A DNA stretch of 64,000 nucleotides from Rhizobium sp. NRK18 (GTDB taxonomy: Bacteria; Pseudomonadota; Alphaproteobacteria; Rhizobiales; Rhizobiaceae), in the NCBI RefSeq assembly GCF_024385575.1, contig NZ_JANFMV010000001.1, forward strand, positions 3,625,681 to 3,689,680, written 5' to 3'. This document shows positions 56,022 through 63,366 of this stretch, in pieces; within the stretch, counting starts at the first letter, position 1; every line of letters begins with the position of its first letter. The notes beneath the pieces were generated by a model, which was not told where the DNA came from, did no database searches, and saw only the letters and a program-made list of their open reading frames with translations. The translations under genes and the position numbers were made by a program.

Positions 56022-56255
56022 ATGCCTGCAGCATCTGACCGCAAATCGACAAATCTGACCTTGGACAAGACGTTGATCGCGGAGGCTCGCGAACTCGGCA
56101 TCAATGTCTCTCGCGCTGCAGAAAAAGGCCTTGCCGCTGAGGTCAAGGCAGAACGGGATCGTCGCTGGCGTGATGAGAACGCCGAGGCGATCCGTCTGGA
56201 AAACGGCTATATCGAGGAACAAGGGCTGCCATTGGCCAAATACCGGTCATTTTGA
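56022..56255 (+). CDS. ccdA: type II antitoxin, CcdA family
   Basis: Antitoxin of 77 residues. The N-terminal part (KSTNLTLDKTLIAEARELGINVSRAAEKGL) forms a ribbon-helix-helix DNA-binding domain and the C-terminal part (ENGYIEEQGLPLAKYRSF) is the disordered toxin-binding tail typical of CcdA. CGGAGATG precedes the ATG. Its stop overlaps the ccdB start by one base. It should repress its own operon through the palindromes upstream. Confidence 0.9.
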   Translation: MPAASDRKSTNLTLDKTLIAEARELGINVSRAAEKGLAAEVKAERDRRWRDENAEAIRLENGYIEEQGLPLAKYRSF

Positions 56256-56554
56256 TGGCCCGATTTCATGTGTACCGATTGCGGCGCGATGAGGTTCTGG
56301 CAATTGATCTTCAGGCCGATCTACTGGAGCAGCTGAACACCCGCGTGATGGCACCGCTCTATTCGCTCAGCGTTTCTCCCTGGTCCTTGTCCCGCCTCAA
56401 TCCACACTTCGAAATCGGTGAAACAATCTACGTCATGGCGACCCAGAGAATGGCTGCGGTTCCAGTCGCCGAGATCGGCGACCTTGTTGCCGACCTTTCG
56501 TCGCGAGCGGACGATGTGCTTCGAGCGGTAGATTTTCTCTTTTCCGGATACTGA
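56255..56554 (+). CDS. ccdB: type II toxin, CcdB family
   Basis: Toxin of 99 residues in the CcdB family, which in F plasmid poisons DNA gyrase. The fold-typical LDLQADLLEQLNTRVMAPLY, LNPHFEIGETIYVMATQRMAAVP and VADLSSRADDVLRAVDFLF are present. The C-terminus ends FSGY instead of the WGI of F-plasmid CcdB, whose Trp, Gly and Ile are needed for gyrase killing. It may therefore act differently or be weakened. Coupled to ccdA. Confidence 0.88.
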   Translation: MARFHVYRLRRDEVLAIDLQADLLEQLNTRVMAPLYSLSVSPWSLSRLNPHFEIGETIYVMATQRMAAVPVAEIGDLVADLSSRADDVLRAVDFLFSGY

Positions 56555-56585
56555 AGCCATTCTGTGGGAATGCCCATCAAATACA

Positions 56586-56621
56586 AAAACCGCCCGCCTC
56601 CTTCTGGAAGCGGGCGGTTTT
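56586..56621. terminator. bidirectional intrinsic terminator
   Basis: Twelve-base-pair stem AAAACCGCCCGC / GCGGGCGGTTTT (56586-56597 with 56610-56621). A-run before and T-run after serve both ccdB and the convergent small gene. Confidence 0.88.
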
Positions 56622-56638
56622 TTATCGGTCGAAGACCG

Positions 56639-56947
56639 TTAGTTCGAACCCGGGGCAGCCGGAGCGGCGGGCGCTGCGTCGTTGGCGGACGGAGCGGCCG
56701 GGGCCTCAGGGGCGGCCGGCGGGACCGGCTTGACGTCCGGGGCCGGCTCGGTCGTTGCCGGCGGCGTGGTGGACGCGGTGGTGCCCGGATCGGTGCCCGG
56801 CGTGCCCATGATCGCCCAGACGGCGATGACGACCACCGCGATGGCGCCGACGGCCACCCAGGTAACCGAGCCGCCGCGACGCGGGGGTTCCGGCGGCGGC
56901 GAATAGGGGTTCGGGTTGGGATTGTTCAGGTTGGGATCGTAAGTCAT
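56639..56947 (-). CDS. small membrane protein, proline/alanine-rich, unknown
   Basis: Protein of 102 residues: a proline/asparagine-rich N-terminus (PNLNNPNPNPYSPPPEPPRR), one membrane helix (VTWVAVGAIAVVVIAVWAIMG) and a Pro/Ala/Thr-rich tail. Low-complexity sequence limits homology. GGAGAGAGCC precedes the ATG. Similar short proteins are frequent in rhizobia; function unknown. Confidence 0.7.
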   Translation of the reverse strand: MTYDPNLNNPNPNPYSPPPEPPRRGGSVTWVAVGAIAVVVIAVWAIMGTPGTDPGTTASTTPPATTEPAPDVKPVPPAAPEAPAAPSANDAAPAAPAAPGSN

Positions 56948-57052
56948 GGCTCTCTCCTTTTCAATTCAGTGACAGGAGAATGCGCAACAGCCACGACTGG
57001 TTCCGTTGCCTTCTAATTACCTCTCATGCGGCAAAATCGGGGCTGCGGCGAT

Positions 57053-57538
57053 TTAGCGCGCCGCCTTTGCGCTGGCGCGAGCGGCGTCACGGCGGGCCCA
57101 GCTTTCCGGCGGCCAGAGAGCCTTCATGTCGTAGTATTCCTCGAAGCTGTTTGCGCCGTCCGGAATCACCACCCAAGGCAATTTCGAGCGGGTGAAGATG
57201 TGGACGTCGGGAACGAAGGATGACGGATCGTCGAGCGTGGCGACACGGACGAAATGCATCCAGCCCCGCCGCCCGTAATCGCTCCACAGGGCGGAACCGC
57301 AATCGGGGCAGCGGTAGATGTCGTGCGGGTGACCGCTGTCAGTAGCCATTTCGGCGGCGACAGGCGTCCCCTTGAGCACCTCGATACGATCCGCCTCGAT
57401 GATCGCGTTGATCGCAAAGGCGCTGCCGGTCTGCCGCTGGCAATCCTTGCAGTGACAGCAATGGATGAACATCGGCCGCCCGTACTGGCGAAAGCGGACG
57501 CCGCCGCAGAAACACTGTCCCTCGAAGATCTCGTCCAT
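57053..57538 (-). CDS. GFA family zinc protein
   Basis: Glutathione-dependent formaldehyde-activating (GFA/CENP-V) family protein of 161 residues. Zinc cysteines are in GQCFCGGVRF, CCHCKDCQRQTGSAF and YRCPDCGSALW. Many members are not formaldehyde enzymes, so the substrate is open. ATG at 57538 follows GGGGAGGGC. Confidence 0.9.
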   Translation of the reverse strand: MDEIFEGQCFCGGVRFRQYGRPMFIHCCHCKDCQRQTGSAFAINAIIEADRIEVLKGTPVAAEMATDSGHPHDIYRCPDCGSALWSDYGRRGWMHFVRVATLDDPSSFVPDVHIFTRSKLPWVVIPDGANSFEEYYDMKALWPPESWARRDAARASAKAAR

Positions 57539-57630
57539 GTCTGCCCTCCCCGACAACAGCAGGATCGCTGCCGTCCGATTTACGCCCGTTCAGCCGGGCG
57601 CTTCAAGAGGGGAGCGCCAAAGCCGCACCG

Positions 57631-58206
57631 TCAGCCGGGGCACTGCTTCAACTGCGCGGCGTAGGTGCTGGTGATCGAATTCATCTTGGCGGCCGTCCGC
57701 TGTGCGGTCGAATTGCCCCGCCAGGACCCCTTCGAATAGCCGGTATGGCCGACATAATAGGCGAGGTAGAGATTGTAGGGATCGTTGAGTTCGATGCCGT
57801 TCTGCAGATGGCTCTGGTAGTGATACCAGCCGATGAACTGAATGGCGTCGGAGAAGCTGGTGCGGCTGGCGGCAAAGCGACCCGTCTCGCGCTTGTAGCG
57901 ATCCCAGGTACCGTCGAGCGCCTGCGAATAACCGAACGCCGAAGACTGGCGCTTCCACGGGATGAAGCCGAACAGCTTGGTGCGCGGCGGCTTGGCCCGG
58001 CCCCGGAAGCTCGATTCGACGTATATGGTCGCCATCAGCACCGGTACCGGAACGCCGTATTCGCGCTCGGTCGCCTCCGCGGCACGGCGCCAGTTGTTGA
58101 ACAGCCCGTCGCGCTGCTCGAAGATGGCGCAGGCATTGCGGGTCTGGGACGGTGGCGCGGCACAGGCCGCGAGCGAAAGCAAAAGGCAGATCGCCAGGAT
58201 ACGCAT
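57631..58206 (-). CDS. lipoprotein lytic transglycosylase-like (SLT domain)
   Basis: Lipoprotein of 191 residues with lipobox LAAC (Cys15). The body has a soluble-lytic-transglycosylase fold: ATIYVESSFRGRAK holds the catalytic Glu, followed by GYSQALDGTWDRYKRETG and NLYLAYYVGHTGYSKGSW. Likely cleaves peptidoglycan at the outer membrane. Convergent with nothing nearby; stand-alone gene. Confidence 0.88.
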   Translation of the reverse strand: MRILAICLLLSLAACAAPPSQTRNACAIFEQRDGLFNNWRRAAEATEREYGVPVPVLMATIYVESSFRGRAKPPRTKLFGFIPWKRQSSAFGYSQALDGTWDRYKRETGRFAASRTSFSDAIQFIGWYHYQSHLQNGIELNDPYNLYLAYYVGHTGYSKGSWRGNSTAQRTAAKMNSITSTYAAQLKQCPG

Positions 58207-58294
58207 AACAAAATCTCCCGGGTTTGAGAGATTTATAAATCGTAAAGATTAATGATCGGTTTTTAGCGACCCCAGAGAAGTTGGGGGTGAGACG

Positions 58295-59032
58295 TCAAAC
58301 CGCCATGGCGGTTGACAGGCGGGAAGCCTGACGCCGCGCCACCGCTATCCAGGCGTGGGCAATCGCCATTCCAGTCGCATGCGCAGGCCCGCCATGGAGG
58401 GCAGCCTCGACGGGATGACGGCGCAACCAATCCGGATCCATCCGTAGCGCCGCATCGGCAAACTCTGTGCTCCAGTGCTCGACCACGCTCGTGCCCGCCT
58501 CGAAATGACACTGGAAACCGTAGGCCGCCTCGCCAACCCGGAATGCCTGGTTGGCAACAGCGACCCCGGTGGCGAGATGTACGGCGCCCGGTGGCAAGGT
58601 GAAAGTGTCGTCGTGCCATTCGAAGGCGCGGAAACCATCCGCAAGGCCGGCGAGGAGCGGATCACGCATGCCCTCCGGCGTCGGCGCAATTGCGCACCAG
58701 CCGAATTCCGTCGCACCGCCGACGACGTTCGCCCCGCCATAGGCACGCGCCAGCACCTGGCTGCCAAGGCAGATGCCGAGCACCGCCTTGCCGCAATCGC
58801 CGAAATCGCGCATCAGGCGGGCGAGCGAGGGGAGATAGGGATGGGCCTCATCGTCGAGCGCATTCTGGGCGCCGCCGAAAACGATCAGCGCGTCGAAATC
58901 CCCATGACCATCGGGAAGCGCATCTCCGTCATAAGGCCGGCAGACGACAGGCACGATGCCGGATTGCTGAAGCGCCTCGCCCACCAGACCGTGATCGGTG
59001 CCGACCATGTTTTCAACGGCGAGTATGCGCAT
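58295..59032 (-). CDS. class I glutamine amidotransferase-like protein
   Basis: Protein of 245 residues with a class I GATase fold (GMP synthase-like). The nucleophile is C88 in LGICLGSQVLARAYGG, with the oxyanion loop VFGGAQNALDDE and a His in GFQCHFEAG. No partner synthase is adjacent, so the acceptor is unknown; some members hydrolyse gamma-glutamyl compounds. Confidence 0.9.
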   Translation of the reverse strand: MRILAVENMVGTDHGLVGEALQQSGIVPVVCRPYDGDALPDGHGDFDALIVFGGAQNALDDEAHPYLPSLARLMRDFGDCGKAVLGICLGSQVLARAYGGANVVGGATEFGWCAIAPTPEGMRDPLLAGLADGFRAFEWHDDTFTLPPGAVHLATGVAVANQAFRVGEAAYGFQCHFEAGTSVVEHWSTEFADAALRMDPDWLRRHPVEAALHGGPAHATGMAIAHAWIAVARRQASRLSTAMAV

Positions 59033-59188
59033 GGCTGTCCCTCACGACCCTTCGCGAAACCAGGGAAAGATGACCATGTTCGCGACACCGCCGCAAGGGA
59101 CTTCGATCGGGAAATTCGGGTGAAATCTGTTGCCGAGCCGCAGCTGGCTGCTACGATCCCAGCCAGCAACTCGAATGAATGGACGCCC

Positions 59189-59470
59189 ATGGACCGGAAA
59201 TACCGTATCTCGATCCTCTACTGTACCCAGTGCAACTGGCTTCTGCGCTCCGCGTGGATGGCGCAGGAGCTGCTGTCGACCTTCTCCGATGTCTTGAGCG
59301 AGGTGGCGCTGGTGCCTGGCACCGGCGGCAATTTCGAGATCCGGATAGACGACGACCTGATATGGGAACGCAAGCGCGACGGCGGCTTTCCAGGTCCGAA
59401 GGAGCTCAAGCAGCGGGTTCGCGATGTCATCGAACCGGGCCGTGATCTCGGTCACACCGACAGGGCCTGA
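59189..59470 (+). CDS. SelT/SelW/SelH selenoprotein-family protein, Cys form
   Basis: Small thioredoxin-like protein of 93 residues. The motif CTQC (C12-C15) stands where selenoproteins W/T have CxxU, so this is the cysteine form. FPGPKELKQRVRDVIEPGRDLGHTD is the family C-terminal block. Likely a redox protein. Start at ATG 59189; a terminator hairpin follows. Confidence 0.9.
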   Translation: MDRKYRISILYCTQCNWLLRSAWMAQELLSTFSDVLSEVALVPGTGGNFEIRIDDDLIWERKRDGGFPGPKELKQRVRDVIEPGRDLGHTDRA

Positions 59471-59473
59471 CGA

Positions 59474-59498
59474 GAAACGGGGCACTGGGCCCCGTTTC
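59474..59498. terminator. hairpin between converging genes
   Basis: Nine-base-pair stem GAAACGGGG / CCCCGTTTC (59474-59482 with 59490-59498), loop CACTGGG. T-tail is weak, so probably a modest terminator. Confidence 0.5.
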
Positions 59499-59528
59499 CT
59501 AACTGACAGACGTCGTTCCGGTCAGGGA

Positions 59529-59879
59529 TCAGCCCCACGGGGAACGGCAGATCCGATAATCGCCACCATACGAGAGGAAGCGGTTGGTGCGCGGATTGTA
59601 GGACCGGTAGCGGTCAAGGCACCAGCGAACGTGACGGCTCCAGTAACCACCCGGAGCGCGGCGCGGCGCCGGCATCGGACGATAATAGCGCGGGCCGCCG
59701 CGCCAGTAGCAATTGCGATAAACGTCACAAACCCAGCGGACGTCCTGAACGTTGCTGCTGACACCGCCACCGGCGGCGACGGCTGGCGGCGACGCGACAA
59801 AGGCGCCTGCGGGCGCGGCCGGCGCGATCGCCGCAACGCTCATGACAATACCGGCAGCTATTCTTGCAATCTTCTGCAT
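59529..59879 (-). CDS. BA14K family exported protein
   Basis: Protein of 116 residues with a signal peptide and the BA14K C-terminal motif HVRWCLDRYRSYNPRTNRFLSYGGDYR, a Brucella/Rhizobiales antigen family with lectin-like properties reported. The middle is rich in Arg, Pro and Tyr. ATG at 59879 follows AAGGAATGCC. Confidence 0.85.
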   Translation of the reverse strand: MQKIARIAAGIVMSVAAIAPAAPAGAFVASPPAVAAGGGVSSNVQDVRWVCDVYRNCYWRGGPRYYRPMPAPRRAPGGYWSRHVRWCLDRYRSYNPRTNRFLSYGGDYRICRSPWG

Positions 59880-60179
59880 GAGGCATTCCTTCCCAAGGAT
59901 GAGCCCGGAATGGGCTTGTTTACGGATCCCGCCGCTTTGCTTTTCATGCCAGCCACAATTGAAGCACAAAACCGTCGATTGTCGACAGAAATCTTGCCTA
60001 CCGGTGGTCATGAACCAACAAACGACCTATCTCAGAGGTACCGGCGAAAAACGGCGAAGCCTGACGATTGTTCCGCGGCGAGCGGTGCGATCCGGTCGGG
60101 GCTTTGAATATTTCGCCATGACTTTTACACCGTGGGCGGCCGGACACGGCTGCACGCGACATTGACGAGGGAGAGAGAT

Positions 60180-61610
60180 TTGACCTTGAAATTCGGAACG
60201 AGCGGCCTGCGCGGCCTTGCCACCGAGCTTGCCGGCAAGCCGGCGACGATCTACGCAACGGCTTTTGCCCGCCATCTTCTCGACACCGGGAAAGCCGAGC
60301 CGGGGGACACGGTGCTGATCGGGCGCGATTTCCGCGACTCCAGCCCGGTAATCGCAGCCGCCTGCGCTGCGGCACTGTCCAGGGCCGGTCTCCAACCCGT
60401 GGATTGCGGCACGCTGCCGACACCGGCGCTCGCGCTTTACGGCCTGAAGACCGGCGCCGCCTCGCTGATGATCACCGGCTCGCACATCCCCGCCGATCGC
60501 AACGGCATAAAGTTCTACCTGCCGTCCGGCGAGATCGACAAGCATGACGAGGCGGCAATCACGGCGCTGGCGGCCGAAGTGGAGGCGGAAGACTTCACCG
60601 CGCCGGCGGACGTGGAGATGGAGCACGCCGGCGAGCGGGCGGTCGCCGTCTTCTTCGACCGCAACCGTGCGCTGCTGTCACCCGGCACGCTTTCCGGCAT
60701 GACGATCGGTGTCTACCAGCACTCGACCGTGGCGCGCGATCTGCTTGCCGACGTGCTCGAACAGTACGGCGCCACCGTCAAGCGGCTCGGACGTTCCGAG
60801 GACTTCATCCCCGTCGACACCGAAGCTGTCTCGGCGGACACGGTCGACAAGCTCAAGCGATGGGCACGCGAGGAAAAGCTCGACGCCATCGTTTCGGCCG
60901 ATGGCGACGGCGACCGGCCGCTGGTGGCAGACGAGACCGGAACGCCGCTTCGCGGCGATCTCCTCGGCCTGATCGCCGCCGGCTTCCTGGGCGCCAAGGT
61001 GGTCGTGACCCCGGTCACCTCCAATTCCGGCATCGAGGGCGCCGGGCGCCACGAGGTGGTGCGTACCCGCGTCGGTTCGCCCTATGTGATCGCCGGCATG
61101 CTGGACGCGCTCGCGGACGGCAAGGAGGGAGTGATGGGCTTCGAGGCCAATGGCGGCCTCTTGACAGCCTCTCCCTTCCTGCTGAACGGCCGCACACTCA
61201 ATCCGCTGCCGACGCGCGACTGCTTCGTGCCTATCCTCGCCTGCCTCGAGCGCGCCGCGACGAGCGGCCAGGCCCTGTCCGTGGTCGCAGCCTCCTATAG
61301 CCTGCCCGTGGCAGCCGCCGACCGGCTGGAGAACTTTCCTCAAGCGCATTCCGCCGCCCTGATGCAGCATCTCAGGGCATCGCGCGAAAATCTCGCGAAC
61401 TTTCTCTCCGAGATCGGCGAGGTCGAATCGACCAGCGACATCGATGGCCTGCGGGTGTCGCTGAAGGATGGCCGGACGATCCATTTTCGCCCGTCGGGCA
61501 ACGCGCCGGAAATGCGCTGCTATGTCGAGGCGGAAAGCGAAAAGGCGGCCGCGGCACTGCTGGACAAGGGGTTGCAGACGATCCGCGACTTCGCCGCCGC
61601 AAGCCCTTGA
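60180..61610 (+). CDS. phosphomannomutase/phosphoglucomutase family (TTG start)
   Basis: Phosphohexomutase of 476 residues, interconverting sugar-1- and sugar-6-phosphates for nucleotide-sugar supply. The phosphoserine loop is TGSHIPADRNG (S101), the metal loop ADGDGDRP (D241, D243, D245) and the C-terminal phosphate loop RPSGNAPEMRCY. The sugar-binding loop reads FEANGGLL instead of GEMSGH. Start is a TTG at 60180 preceded by GGGAGAGAGA. It lies just before the tRNA-Leu. Confidence 0.88.
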   Translation: MTLKFGTSGLRGLATELAGKPATIYATAFARHLLDTGKAEPGDTVLIGRDFRDSSPVIAAACAAALSRAGLQPVDCGTLPTPALALYGLKTGAASLMITGSHIPADRNGIKFYLPSGEIDKHDEAAITALAAEVEAEDFTAPADVEMEHAGERAVAVFFDRNRALLSPGTLSGMTIGVYQHSTVARDLLADVLEQYGATVKRLGRSEDFIPVDTEAVSADTVDKLKRWAREEKLDAIVSADGDGDRPLVADETGTPLRGDLLGLIAAGFLGAKVVVTPVTSNSGIEGAGRHEVVRTRVGSPYVIAGMLDALADGKEGVMGFEANGGLLTASPFLLNGRTLNPLPTRDCFVPILACLERAATSGQALSVVAASYSLPVAAADRLENFPQAHSAALMQHLRASRENLANFLSEIGEVESTSDIDGLRVSLKDGRTIHFRPSGNAPEMRCYVEAESEKAAAALLDKGLQTIRDFAAASP

Positions 61611-61691
61611 AAATTCTTTTTCGGCTTTGTCGCGAAAACTTCAAAATGCCTGTTGACAGCAGGCGCTCCGCCTCTTACATCGCTCCCCGTC

Positions 61692-61778
61692 GCCCAGATG
61701 GCGGAATTGGTAGACGCGCCAGCTTCAGGTGCTGGTACTCGCAAGGGTGTGGAGGTTCGAGTCCTCTTCTGGGCACCA
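61692..61778 (+). tRNA. tRNA-Leu (CAG)
   Basis: An 87-base type II tRNA: acceptor stem GCCCAGA / TCTGGGC, anticodon stem CCAGC / GCTGG with loop TTCAGGT (anticodon CAG), a long variable arm, the GGTTCGAGTCC T-arm and an encoded CCA end. Its 3' end is the probable attachment site of the following integrase. Confidence 0.97.
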
Positions 61779-61814
61779 ATTTCATGTTCCGGATCGTCCC
61801 GGAAAATACAAGAG

Positions 61815-61836
61815 CCCCGCGAAAGCGGGGTTTTTT
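61815..61836 (+). terminator. terminator after tRNA-Leu
   Basis: Stem CCCCGC / GCGGGG (61815-61820 with 61825-61830), GAAA loop, then six Ts. Confidence 0.85.
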
Positions 61837-61880
61837 GTTGGCTTTTGCAGGTTTTACGTCCTGCACCGTCCATCGACATG

Positions 61881-61938
61881 TGATGGCATCCAGAGAATTT
61901 GATGGCATAATTGATGGCATCGCAGCACCATGCCATCA
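61881..61938. repeat. TGATGGCAT repeats, candidate integrase arm sites
   Basis: TGATGGCAT occurs three times directly (61881, 61900, 61912) and once inverted (61930-61938), with a partial inverted copy GCCATCA at 61955. Tandem short repeats between the tRNA and the integrase gene are typical arm-type binding sites for P4-like integrases. Confidence 0.6.
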
Positions 61939-61962
61939 CGCAATCGAGTCGGACGCCATCAT

Positions 61963-63159
61963 ATGCCACTCACTGACACCAAGATTCGCGCGCTCAAACC
62001 GGTCGCCAAACCAACCAAGCACGGAGACGGCGGCGGGCTGTTGCTCGTCGTCAATCCGAATGGCAGCAAGCTTTGGCGAATGGTGTATCGCTACGGGGGC
62101 AAGCAGAAGCAGCTGGCGTTTGGTGCATGGCCGGATGTCTCGCTCGCCCTGGCCCGCGCTCATAGGGATGCCGCGAGAAAGCTGCTAGCCGTCGATGTCG
62201 ACCCATCCCAGAAGAAAAAGCAGGACAAGATCGCCAAGGCCGATTCTGCAGCCAACAGCTTTGAGGCGCTGGCAGAGGAATTTCTCGATAAGAACCGTCG
62301 CGAAGGAAAATCGGAGGCGACGCTGAACAAGAAGCGCTGGCTGATTAGTCTCGCACTCAAAGATCTGCAATCCAAGCCGATAGGCGAAATCGACGCGGCC
62401 GATATTCTGCTACCTCTGCGTCGTGTCGAGGCGCTCGGGAACTATGAGACTGCGCGCCGGCTACGCGCGGTGATCAGCCAGGTTTTCCGCTACGGGATTG
62501 CAACGACCCGTGTCAGCAACGATCCCACCTTTGGACTGAGAGGAGCTATCATCGCGCCGAAGGTCACGCATCGAGCGGCGTTTACCGAGTGGGAAGCTTT
62601 CACCGGGCTGATCAAGAGCATCTGGGCGTACACTGGCTCCATCGAAACACGCACAGCGATGAAACTGATGGCGTTGCTTTACCCGCGGCCAGGCGAATTG
62701 CGGCAAGCGGAATGGACAGAGTTCGATCTGGACAAGGCAACCTGGACGATACCGGAAGAGCGGGCAAAAATGCGTCGGGTTCATCGCAAGCCGCTGCCGC
62801 CCATGGCAATAGACATACTGCGCGAACAGCAGCGCCACACCGGCAATCTTCGGCTTGTGTTTCCAGCGAGCACATCGCTTGAACGGCCGATCAGTGAAAA
62901 CACGCTGAACCAGGCCCTGCGCCGGATGGGCTTCGAGAAGCACGAAGCAACCTCGCACGGGTTCCGCGCAACCGCGTCCACGCTGCTGAATGAAAGCGGG
63001 CTATGGAATGCGGATGCAATCGAGGCCGAACTTGCACACGTCAGCGGCAACGGGGTCCGCCGCGCCTATCATCGTGGGGCATATTGGGAAGAACGTGTCA
63101 GGATGGCCGAGTGGTGGGCTGAGAGGATTGGGGAGATTTTGGGAGATACTGGCAACTAG
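61963..63159 (+). CDS. P4-type tyrosine integrase
   Basis: Integrase of 398 residues. N-terminal arm-binding domain (DUF4102 type: LTDTKIRALKPVAKPTKHGDGGGLLLVV), core-binding domain about 95-200, and the catalytic domain with R242 (PRPGELRQAEW), H332 and R335 (SHGFRAT), H359 and the nucleophile Y369 (RRAYHRGAY). All residues needed for recombination are present. Sits beside tRNA-Leu, its likely target. Start at ATG 61963; a longer frame with an ATG 33 bases upstream is possible. Confidence 0.94.
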   Translation: MPLTDTKIRALKPVAKPTKHGDGGGLLLVVNPNGSKLWRMVYRYGGKQKQLAFGAWPDVSLALARAHRDAARKLLAVDVDPSQKKKQDKIAKADSAANSFEALAEEFLDKNRREGKSEATLNKKRWLISLALKDLQSKPIGEIDAADILLPLRRVEALGNYETARRLRAVISQVFRYGIATTRVSNDPTFGLRGAIIAPKVTHRAAFTEWEAFTGLIKSIWAYTGSIETRTAMKLMALLYPRPGELRQAEWTEFDLDKATWTIPEERAKMRRVHRKPLPPMAIDILREQQRHTGNLRLVFPASTSLERPISENTLNQALRRMGFEKHEATSHGFRATASTLLNESGLWNADAIEAELAHVSGNGVRRAYHRGAYWEERVRMAEWWAERIGEILGDTGN

Positions 63160-63309
63160 TCATCACCGCTAAGGCCTCTGGCATTTCACGGTTGAAACGA
63201 CATTTCATCCTCGTTTTGATTGCATTGGCTGTGCGGTTCATCCTACGCTCAACTCCACTGACTTGGGAGGAACGGCGTTAGCAGGATTTTTTGCTTTTTT
63301 TTAAGGTGA

Positions 63310-63326
63310 ATTGTCCGCTAGACAAT
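63310..63326. promoter_or_regulatory. inverted repeat before the restriction gene
   Basis: ATTGTC, CGCTA, GACAAT, 40 bases before the ATG of the hsdR-like gene, after an oligo-T tract. Could be an operator for the restriction genes. Small, so weak. Confidence 0.35.
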
Positions 63327-63366
63327 CCGGACACTTTTGAATTGCGTCACAGCCCATCCAACACCG

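Noticed and set aside
54475..56052. Minus-strand open frame of 525 codons
   Set aside because: Antisense to lepA; a GC-rich shadow.
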